Origin: Thalassia testudinum
Taxonomy: Eukaryota; Streptophyta; Magnoliopsida; Alismatales; Hydrocharitaceae
Length of the DNA: 64,000 nt
NCBI GenBank assembly: GCA_037157565.1
Contig: JAZHRO010000013.1
Coordinates: forward strand, 118,744,001 to 118,808,000
Reading direction: 5' to 3'
Of this stretch, positions 45,257 to 54,904 are shown in pieces. A model generated the notes under the pieces. The model did no database searches and was not told where the DNA came from. It was given only the letters and a program-made list of their open reading frames with translations. Each line of letters opens with the position of its first letter. Within the stretch, counting starts at the first letter, position 1. The translations under genes were made by a program, and so were the position numbers.

Positions 45257-47443
45257 TGATTGCGCAGCAATCATAGGTCTTAATTGGCCTAGATTAAGCT
45301 AGGACTTAGCATAAGTTAGGGTTATTCATGCATGCATACGCATTATTTGCATCTTTACTGCTTTCCTTTAGCTATGCATAAAATAATGTTATAATGTGCT
45401 AATTAAGTGCATTATGCCAATTACAGGGAATAAGCTGATCAGGAGCTGGACCAGGAATAACAGGAGTTGTAGCAGAGCTGGAGCAAAAGGCCTAGTTTAG
45501 ATGTAGGAATAATAATGTAAGGGGGTTAAAAGTTTACTATTCTATTAAGTAGGAATAAAGCAGTAAAATGTGGAGAGCTTAGGTCCATCCTAGCCCTAAG
45601 ATAGCCTAGAGACTTCCCCAAGCCTTAGCCACCCTTAGATTAGGTCACAACACCCTAGGAAACCCTAAAACCTTAGTTCCATCCCTTATCTGGACATCCA
45701 GATAAGTTTTAAGACGTCCAGGACCCTTAACCAACTCCCGCACACTTCAAACCCACTTCTGCAGTGTTATTGGACGTCCAGACACTTTGTCAGACGTCTA
45801 ATTTCTGCAGAATACCCAAAACAGAACCTGAAATCCTTCCTGACGCTGATTGGATGTCTAGACAACAAGTCTAGACTTCTAATTTTTTAGTATAAGACAT
45901 CTGATTCTATAATTAGATGTCTGATACTGCTCTCCAATTCCTGTTTTGAGATTTAAGCCTTGATCTTGGATCTCTAGGTCCCTAAACCCAATTCCAACCC
46001 CATAGGAACCTAAATTAAGGTGCCCTAACCCTAGTACATCACCTCTAGACCTCCCTAAGGACCTAATTAGGTCCTCACTAAACCTAATTGACTTGGATCT
46101 TAGTAAATTCCATCAGCCTATTCAATTGGACTCATTGAGTCCAATTGAGCTCTGATCTCAGCACACACTGTCCAATTGGACTCAGTGAGAGTCCAATTGA
46201 CCTAGACCTGACTTAATTGAGTTTTTTTACTCTCAATTAAGTTTCCACACACCCAATTAAACTTGTATTAAGTTTAATTGCACTTTACCTTAATGAATTA
46301 GGATTTATAACCCTAATTTGAGACCTACCTTGACCTAAACCCACTAAAATCCAACCTAATCAACCTAGCCACCTAAGTTTCGACCCACATACACCCACAC
46401 ACACCAACACACACCATCCACACGAAAATATCTAGCCTAGAGTTCTCTAGAACTCTCTACCATGAGTGGTTGCCTTGGTTGCCAAAAATAGCAACCAAGA
46501 GCCATTCAATTTTTAGATTCACATTTGGTGGATCTAAAAGCCACCATCCACCCTCTCTCTCACTCTCCCATGAGCTCCCACCATAGGCCTCTCTAGAGAA
46601 TTCCATAATTCTCTAGAGAGCTTCCCTTAGGTCTATAAAAAGACCCCTTGGGTGGCCATTGGCACCCATTCACTTCCTTGGCATCCATTCCACTTAGGCT
46701 AGCTACTTCCATCTCCACTCCACCTCCATGAGTTGAGCACCACCATGGAGGCCACCATCTCCACTCCAGGAAGCTGGATCAGCTCCCCAACCTCTCTCCA
46801 AGGGCCAGCCTAAGTTCCATTGGCCGCCCCTCCTTCTTCTCTCAACCATTCAAAGGCCATCGGGGACCACCCCTGAATGCCCTTCCATTCTGCTAGATTT
46901 AGATTATGCTCTTCATATATTTACTGCTTTTATTTACTACTTAGTAGTGTAGTCTTACTTCTCCCCCAATGATGCATGCGAAATCCCCCCATCGATTCTT
47001 GTATGCGATCATTTTCTGGTAGGTAGATTTAATTTTCAAGCATTTATGTACAAGCTTTCCTCTAGATTCCTTGTGCAACAACTCCCAAATGAATGAATGA
47101 AAACACATTTTTGATATATATATATCTCTATCTGTTTGAAATCACTATGAGCTTAATGATTGCTATTATCTTTTGCGTGATTAATGTTGCCTGTTTCTAA
47201 CTCTTAATATTCTTGCAACTAAGCATGTCGTATGCAAATACGTAATAATCACGAACCGGCATGCGATTCTAAACAAAGTAGAGCGGCAAAAAGATCGATT
47301 TCAAAAGTAAAAGCAACGCCTCCCAGAGACGAGCGACCGGGACTCAAAGTCTCGTTATTTTCAAAATAATATCTTTGTTGGATTGTATTTCGCAACTATA
47401 CTACGACACTTTTATCAAAAATGCGATCTACGAGCTCCCAACA
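45257..47443 (+). mobile_element. Solo LTR, family A, copy in E3 leader
   Basis: About 2187 bp in the opposite orientation to E2. Flanks TGCAA (45252-45256) and TGCAG (47444-47448), one mismatch. Starts TGATTGCGCAGCAATCA, ends CCCAACA. It keeps the GACGTC-rich stretch (45690-45930), the GAGTCCAATTG inverted repeats (46120-46200), the palindrome (46589-46620) and TATA box TCTATAAAAAG (46632-46642), and the end block at 47319-47345. Confidence 0.88.
46589..46642 (+). promoter_or_regulatory. LTR-A palindrome and TATA box
   Basis: Perfect 14-bp arms (46589-46602 and 46607-46620) around CCAT, then TATA box at 46632-46642, 11 bases further on. Best preserved copy of the LTR-A core promoter. Confidence 0.6.
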
Positions 47444-48619
47444 TGCAGCAAAACAAAACAAGCCTATCCTTAAGTGTGGTACTAAGGATCTGCAAACTCC
47501 CAGAACCCACCTTAAGATTATAAACGATTTACTCTACTTGTGTCTACTCAATCTAGCCAGTTAGAAGGAGGAACTAGGGAGAAGGTTCTTCCTTCGACTT
47601 GTGCCTCTGGTTCCTAGTGTACTCCCCAGCCACAGTCATTTGATGCTACTCCCCTAGCTAGACATCAAACTAATCAATACAAGTAGGTTAATTGTAAAAA
47701 ATCTCATACTAGGCCCCGAAGAGCGAATCAGTCCTTAAGGCCAACGTCTACTCGATTTTATTGAGGCCTGGGATTGTAGTGCTTATGAAATGTGATGGGC
47801 CCTTAAAATGGGTTGTGCCCTTAATGATTGATTGAGTATGTGTAAGTGCATGCACAACTAGGGTTTTCAAGCAAGATTATTTGTGATGCATAGATTTTAA
47901 TGTTCAAATCTTGCTTAAGTAGCTTTTAGGGTTTAGAATTAGGTTGATTTCAATCAAGTTTGAGGCAAATCAGGCTTTCAAGCACGGGTGAAGATTGCTT
48001 TTCTTTAAAACCAGAAATAAGGTGGAGTGCCTGGTATGAACCTAGATTGAAACCCTAAGAGGAAGCTACTTAATGAGTTGATTTTAAGTTGAGTGGTGTG
48101 GCCCAAACAACTCAAACAATTAGCCACAACTACACCACTAGGTTAGGCATACAAAAATGGTTAACCTAGAATGATTTCTACTCTTTTATGTGTTGATTTG
48201 TGTGTACCAGTTCCACAGATCAGAATCCAATTGAGTAAAAGAAAATCAAGTAGGTTAAGTGCCTTGAATGTGGGTGTATGTTGTGTGTATGTTAAAAATT
48301 ACCCCACAAAATTATCTTTTTGTTTTTTTATATAAGCGAGGGTGAAATGAGTGTGAGTGAAAATCCAAACAACCAAACTAATCCTAAGATTTATGCAAAC
48401 ACCTAGGTTAATTGGAATTTGAATTTAATGTGACAAATGAAATCTATGGAGGGGGAAGAATGGAGAGCACTTACAGTCATCTTCAACTGCACTTTACTTT
48501 GATCTACCACTTGGTGATTCCTTGATGGAGGTCTCTGCAAAACAATAGACACAAGAGAAAGCTAGTTAGAAGATAGTAAAGTGCGTGAAATGTGAAAAGA
48601 AGATCGGAAAATCATTGCC
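47444..48619 (-). other. E3 5' leader
   Basis: About 1.2 kb, clearly homologous to the E5 leader at 62210-63450 (for example the GATTATAAA segment, GCCCTTAA(A)ATGGGTTGTGCCC, GGAGTGCCTGGT). Contains the conserved hairpin at 47581-47595. No gene. Confidence 0.7.
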
Positions 48620-48637
48620 TCCCCGGCAACGGTGCCA
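48620..48637 (-). other. E3 primer-binding site (tRNA-Asp)
   Basis: The complement TGGCACCGTTGCCGGGGA matches the tRNA-Asp complement at 17 of 18, three bases from the 5' LTR. Confidence 0.9.
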
Positions 48638-48640
48638 AAA

Positions 48641-50312
48641 TGTTAAAACGTTGAAGGACTATGCTATTGGAATTGGTTTTGAAAACCTATCGTTGTAGTT
48701 TGAATTGCAAAGAACTCAAGTTCAACAAATAAAATTTATACCGGAATAAAAATCCCGGGTCGAACTCAGGGAGGCTACATCGATCAAAATTCGCAATTAT
48801 ACTTTTTGTGTTTTTGTAAAAAAATGAAGTAATTACAATGAAATGAAATACTATAGACAATAAGAGAGAGAGAGAGAGAGAAAACATCCACTTGATATTG
48901 CAAAATGTTTGTATAGCTAAGTAAGCGAGAAATTGTACTAGAAAGCAGGAAAACTATTTCAACTCGAAAGTAGGAAAGTTCTACTCTAGAAAGCAGGAAA
49001 AAGGAATAGGAGAGAGAAGTTATCCTCCTTGACGATCGCTTGGAGGACGAGCTAGATGAGATGATGTCTGGAAGATGAGGAATGAAGAGGGAAGAAGGAG
49101 GTTGAGGCAGGAGGAACGAGAACGAGGCATCATGTCATCGTCGTCGCGAGATCCACTTCCAGAATGGGGGTGAAAAATTGATTTTATCTCTTGAGGAGCA
49201 TTCCGGGTGTGGGACAAGCTTCTCTTGAGCTTTGGAGAGGGAGAGAAGAGAAAGAAGGGATGAGAAATCCATATGGAAGGGGTCTCCTTTTATAGTTGCA
49301 AAGAGTGGGGGCATTTTGGATATTACAAATTGAAAAACATTAATTCAGGACCTTTAGTGACAAATTTATCCGTCACTAAAGGCTTTGAACGTGGCCAATG
49401 TGTTCGCTGCTCGTGTGCCCACTCCTCTTCCACGCCTAAAATGCACACTCACGTTCTTCAAATTTTAGCCATCCAATCGTGAGATCGAACGGCTTAGATC
49501 GCACCTCGCCACGCCTCAACTGCGCGGGCCTACGCGTGTGCTCGAGCGTGAAGCAGGTGCGTCTGATAGTGCGTGCAGCCGATTGGATGATCTGGACCAT
49601 CCGCCACCGATCACACGGTTGAGATTAACCGTATGCATGCCACTGATTGCGAGTCAAACCCACGCCTCGAGTTCACGCAAAGCCGCTCGAGCGCTGCACT
49701 ATCGCCGCTTCTTCATCGCATTTACATTTTAAGCACATGCACTCGTGGCCGTTGGATGGAGATCCAACGACCCAAATTCATCGAGCGGGTGAAGAAGAGA
49801 AGTGGAGGCGGGTCCTTGGGGCTGGTTGGGCAGCTGGGATGGTGCCACGTGGTGCCATCTTGGCCGTCCATCTTCTGAGTGTTGTAGATGGTGCCACAGG
49901 TGTCAAATTGGACCGATTTTCTCACCGTTAGTCTGCGATCGTTGATTCGAACCCATCCACGCAGTCAGATTTGTCATCTGAGGTGTATATTAACACCATC
50001 TTGGCCCTTGATCTTCTAGGTTTCCTCGATCTCTATCTGATGCTATAGATGTCCGATCAAGGCAAGTTGGAGTCGTTGAACTCCAATCGCTTCCTTGATC
50101 AGATTCGTATGGTTGGATCTTCGATCCGAGGTCCCGATTAGCAAGTTGCTCTATCCCTGGCCATAAAAGGAGACAATTAACCTACATTTTATTCAGACTA
50201 ATCTAAATTCAAGATGATGCATGTTATGCAATATTTATAGTATATGATGCAATTCTATGCTTAAGAACATACATAAATAGACAATTTATGTAATATAAAA
50301 ATGTTTACATCA
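48641..50312 (-). repeat. E3 5' LTR (family C)
   Basis: About 1672 bp, TGTTAAAACG to TTTACATCA on the plus strand. TATA box on the minus strand at 49286-49295. Conserved end block at 48752-48775 (GGGTCGAACTCAGGGAGG on the plus strand). GA microsatellite near 48864-48881. A tRNA-like block lies at about 49646-49697. Confidence 0.9.
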
Positions 50313-50975
50313 GTTCCTCCTAATCTCTGAGATGCACCAATCATTTTGGATCACCCATTTCTGGCGACAACCCGAGCAAAGATTGACTGTGCATCTAAGT
50401 GTATGGAGATAGCCCTAGGAAGCGAAAATCTTAAACTAGACATCTTCAAGGCATCAAGGAACTTCGACTGTGATCTTATCAAGGAGGACGGTGAAGATGA
50501 AGATTCAACTTTCTGTGGGAACATTGGGCTCCTCTGCAATGACCCAATGGCACATTCATCTTCACTATCAGGGTTCTTAAATCTGGATCCACAAGAGACT
50601 GAGGTTAATGACATGCACATTTCATCCCACGGATTTGATTGTCCAGGGTGTTCATCTGATCATAACACCCTTAATCCTAATTACCCTATCCAACCAAGCG
50701 ATGATTTGCTTCCATCGAGACAAGACTACATGACCTCTGCAAGTGGATTTTCCGTCAGTCAGGATCATCAGATTCCCGCTATTGGTTCTGCTCCTCCTAT
50801 TCAAACTCCCACTCCCACCCCTGATTCTGAACCACATGTGATTGAACTAAATCCCTTACCTGACTCACTCAAATACGTGTTTTTGGGTGAAAGTGAGACA
50901 TACTCGGTGATCATTAGTGCTCACTTAACCCAAGAACAGGAGCATCAAATTGATCTCTATATTGCAAGCACATAG
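50313..50975 (+). pseudogene. E1 protease end and linker
   Basis: Resumes after E3 with PPNLRDAPIILDHPFLAT and the segment IDCASKCMEIALGSENLKLDIF, then the acidic Ser/Pro-rich linker with LPDSLKYVFLGESETYSVII and SAHLTQEQEHQID. The 209-residue frame 50346-50975 is intact. It aligns along its length with E2 15857-16430. Confidence 0.85.
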
Positions 50976-52446
50976 GGCTACCATAGGGTGGAGTATTGTT
51001 GATCTCCGTGGTATTTGCCCCTCGTATTGCACTCATCATATCTAGATAGATGAGGGGGTAAAACCTTCGAGACAACCTCAAAGGTGCCTGAATCCTAATA
51101 TGCTTGAGGTTGTTAAGAAGGAGATCATCAAATGGCTGGATGTGAACATTATCTATCCAATTTCCGACAGCCAGTGGGTGAGTCCTATTTAGATTGTGCC
51201 CAAAAAGGTAGGACTCACCATTATCAAGAATGAAACTAGTGAATCCATCTCGACCCGCACCACTACTTCATGGCGAGTTTGCATTGATTACATGAAACTG
51301 AACACGGCTACCAAAAAGGATCACTTTCCATTACCTTTTATTGATCAGAACTTCGAAAGGTTAATCGGATGCAGTTTCTTCTACTTTCTGGATGGATATT
51401 CCAGGTACAACCAAGTTACAATTAACCCGAAAGATCACAACAAGATAACTTTTACTTGTCCCTTCGGAACATTCTCTTTCAAGTGAATGCCTTTTGGCCT
51501 CTATAACGCACCAACAACATTTCAACGTTGCATGATGGCCATCTTCTCTGACATGATCGGGGACTATGTAGAAGTGTTTATGGATGACTTCTCCATTTTC
51601 AAAGATGATTTCTTGTCTTATCTTGATAACCTCACAACAATCCTAAGGAGGTGCATAGATGTTAACCTAGTACTTTCATGGGAGAAAAGCCATGTTATGG
51701 TGAGGGATGGCAATGTACTAGGTCATAGGATCTCTTCTAATGGACTCGAGGTTGACCAAGCTAAGTCTGAAATCATTTCTCGATTACCTCCACCTGGCTC
51801 GGTAAAACAAATCAAATCATTCTTAGGGCATGTCAGATTCTATCGAAGATTCATTCGAGACTTCTCGAAAATTGCTCATCCATTGACAAATCTTTTGGTA
51901 GCCAACTCCCCTTTTAACTTTAATTCCTCGTGTCACAGTGCTTTCGAGACCTTACGAAGTGCTATTTCGAATGCACCTATTCTCCAACCACCTGACTGGT
52001 CTCTCAACTTCAAGATGATGTGTGATGCCTTAGACTTCGCTGTCGAAGTTGTTCTAGGCCAACATCGGGAGCACCATCTATTCGTAATATACTACGCTAG
52101 CAAGATGTTGAACGAGGCTCAGCATAACTATATAATTACTGAGAAAGAGCTGCTAGCCATAGTATTCGCATTGAAGTTTAGATCATACCTACCCGGGTCA
52201 AAAGTGACTACCTTCACTGACCATTCTGCCCTCCAGCATTTGTTGCCAAAGAAGGATGCCAAACCCAGATTTATCAAATGGATCCTTCTTTTGCAGGAAT
52301 TTGATGTCAAGATACGCGACAAAGCTAGAGCTCATAATGTCGTGGCAGATCACCTATACCAAATAAACCACGAACACATCCCATACTTCCCACCTATCTC
52401 TGATCAATTTCCGAATGAGTTTTTGTTGGCTATTAACTTTATTTAG
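50976..52446 (+). pseudogene. E1 reverse transcriptase and RNase H
   Basis: N-terminal part: MLEVVKKEIIKWLDVNIIYP and DSQWVSP, followed by TAG where E3 has Gln (near 51190). Frame 51196-51486 has WRVCIDYMKLNTATKKDHFP and ends at TGA 51484-51486, which replaces the Trp before MPFGL. Frame 51487-52446 contains the active site VFMDDF (both Asp intact, about 51577-51594), [18 protein letters not shown], RNase H residues MMCDALDFAV, TEKELLAIVF and FTDHSALQHLLPKK, and ends LINHEH-like. The 'DASDFA' motif reads DALDFA, a Ser to Leu change. Confidence 0.88.
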
Positions 52447-53633
52447 TTTCTTTGGTATGTCAATATTGCAAACTATCTCATTACAGGCAAGCTGCCTGCA
52501 GGATTATCCAAGGATCAAAAACGCAGATTTATTTTAAAGGCTAAGTTTTATTTCTGGGATGAGCCACTCCTCTTTCGCATTGGGGTTGATCAGATCATTA
52601 GAAGATGCGTCCCAGACTCAGAAATCTCAAGTGTGTTATCTTTTGCCACAGCAATGCCTGTAGGGGTCATTTCTCAGGCCGAAAAATCGCTACAAAGATT
52701 TTGCAGTCTGGATTCTTTTGGCCAACCATTTTTAGAGATACACACGAGTGTGCCAAATGCTATAAGCCATGTCAATCGGTCGGTTCTACAACCGGGAGAG
52801 ACATGGTGCCTCTCCAACCTATTCCGGTCGTAGAAGTGTTTGACATTTGGGGCATCAACTTTATGGACCCTTTCTCGAACTCTTACGACTTCGAGTACAT
52901 ACTTCTTGCAGTTGACTATGTCTCGAAGTGGGTTGTAGCTATCTTGGCAAGGCAGGCTGATCATAAGACTGTTATATCCTTCGTCCGAGAATTTATTTTC
53001 GTGAGATTCGGAGTCCCCCACACTCTGATTAGCGACGGGGGTAGTCACTTCATCCATGCCCATTTTATATCTCTTTTGAAGAAATATGGGGTACATCACC
53101 GTATTGCTACCCCGTATCAACTACAAACCAATGGGCAGGCTAAAGTGTCTAACAATTAAATCAAGCTCATTCTTAAAAAGACGGTTAGACCTGATAGGAA
53201 GGACTAGTCTGATCGATTGATCTACACACATTGGGCATATCGGACCACATACAAGGCCCCATTCAAAATGTCACCATACTGCATGGTGTATGGAAAGGCC
53301 TATCACTTTCCTGTTGAGCTGCAGCACCGTGCTTTTTAGGCAATGTAGAAATGTAATTTTAACCTCGATATAGGAGGTTATCAAAGAAATCTCCAGCTCA
53401 ACGAGTTAGAAGAGATTCAACAGGAAGCCTACGAGAATGCAAAGATATACAAAGATAAGACTAAGGCTTTCCATGACCGACACATTCAGAGGAAGGAATT
53501 CACACCTAACCAGTAAGTCTAGTTATTTGATTCTTGACTCAAATTCTTTGCGGGAAAGCTCAAGTCCAAGTGGATTAGGCCATATCTGGTGATGCACCCT
53601 GATGGAAGCGTGTTTCACAAATTAAAATTAGGG
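52447..53633 (+). pseudogene. E1 integrase, truncated
   Basis: Begins with ANYLITGKLPAGLSKDQKRR, LKAKFYFWDEPLLFRIG and the HHCC region over a frameshift near 52640 ([31 protein letters not shown]). The core has WGINFMDPF (the usual Asp of GIDF is Asn), [12 protein letters not shown] and LISDGGSHF. After 53159 it is in other frames with MVYGKAYHFPVELQH, a TAG at the RKDW Trp (near 53206) and the C-terminal WIRPYLVMHPDG. E5 cuts it at about 53633. Confidence 0.85.
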
Positions 53634-53940
53634 TTTGGAGGACCATTGTCATAGCTCACAAAACACGTCTATCAGATAAAATTTATAACTGAAACTCGAA
53701 AAGTCAGTCCCGGGTCAAACATGGGGAGGCGAACGTTTGGTTTTGAAATCCGCATTTCACTTTTTATTTATTTTTTTCATTTTTGTCTTCTCTAATTTTT
53801 TTTGGCATTTTTAATAGGGCAAGAGATCAGGTTGATGAATTCTTGCTAATCTACTTGCAAAATATAAAGGAAAGAGAGAGAGAGAAGAACAATCATCTAT
53901 TTATGAATGGGCATTTTAACCTAAATAGATGTCTGCATCA
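53634..53940 (-). repeat. E5 3' LTR, internally deleted
   Basis: About 307 bp. Bases 53634-53917 match the 5' LTR from 63472 (for example GCTCxCAAAACACGTCTATCAG). The sequence then jumps to an LTR end ...GTCTGCATCA at 53940, while the 5' copy continues with different sequence to the window edge. The first bases (TTTGGAGG for TGATGGAGG) are also altered. A deletion inside the LTR is the simplest reading. Confidence 0.7.
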
Positions 53941-53977
53941 TACGCCCATGCCTATCTTTTGGTAGTCCCTAGCAAAA
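53941..53977 (-). other. E5 3' polypurine tract with hairpin
   Basis: Arms TTTTGCTAG and CTACCAAAA on the minus strand, one mismatch, around GGA (53957-53977), then ATAGGCATGGGCGTA. The G run is broken by one C. Confidence 0.6.
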
Positions 53978-54904
53978 TTAAATTACATACTATGTATAAA
54001 AATAGAATTAAAACTCGATCGCTTAGGCCTAAGTTGTTTATTAACAATGGAAATTATCAACTAAGGTCCTAAACTATGAAGACTCAACAGTACCCGCATG
54101 TCTACCAGAATGCAGACTGCCCAAGTCCTCGCCTTATTTGAAAAGGGAAGATACATTTTTTAATTTTTCTTCTTTTCTTATTTTTTTGGACTTTTGGAGT
54201 TTGAGAGTGTTCAGATAAATTTTTACAGCTACCTGACCCACCCAAGACTCGAAAGGACTCTAAGTGCTAAGCATCTAGTGAAAAGAGTGAAAGACTCACT
54301 AGGTGGCCATTAAAATGGACATCGGGTTTCTACGACCCTAGGCCTTGCCTAAAGGTTTATCTTTTCGATTGGTAGCTTTCTCCCTACTTCTTTTATTGAT
54401 GGGGTCAACACAAGGACACACCCAGTGTATATCTCCCTGGCTTATTCTACTACACTACTTCTTCCCTACGTGTTTTGCGAATTATTGTGTATTTTTGTGA
54501 GCTGGGCTCTGGACAATCGGCCAATGGGCTGTTACCCACGACCACTTACCAGCCATACTCGTGTGGTGAAGTGTGGCTTTATTATTTTCTTTTTTTTATT
54601 TTCTCCTTTTTCTATTTTTTTCTTTCCATTTTGGGTGTTTCCTTTTTCTCTTTTTTCTAACTAGGTGGCTTCCTTGATCTAAGATTTACCTAAAGGCAAT
54701 AAAAAGAAAATGGTCTTGTGGTTGAGCTCTAGACAACCAATCAATGGGCTATTACCCACGACAACTTGCTAGCCATACCACCTTAGTCAGTTCATTAGCT
54801 ACCCAATTTCCCTAAAAACCGCTGGAAAGTGAGTCAGTACGAATAGTGTGTAGATGCTTAGACTTAAAATACCCTCAAATCAGAGGGTGGGTTGATAAGT
54901 CGTA
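53978..54904 (-). other. E5 3' untranslated domain, distal part
   Basis: Homologous to E3 30131-31050, including both copies of the TCTGGACAA...CCAGCCATA phrase (near 54508 and 54729). No gene. The domain continues right of the B solo LTR at 57707-57994. Confidence 0.6.

Larger units (their letters stand above)
28449..50312 (-). mobile_element. E3: full-length Athila-like element inserted in E1 protease
   Basis: Right to left: 5' LTR (50312-48641), PBS, leader, gag, protease, RT/RNase H, integrase, 3' domain, PPT and 3' LTR (30093-28449). Perfect duplication GTTCC (28444-28448 and 50313-50317). Without E4 and the A solo LTR it is about 11.6 kb. The first ~170 LTR bases differ at about 20 places. 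Its gag and pol are clearly more distant from E1/E2 than those are from each other, so it is a second autonomous family. Confidence 0.9.
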
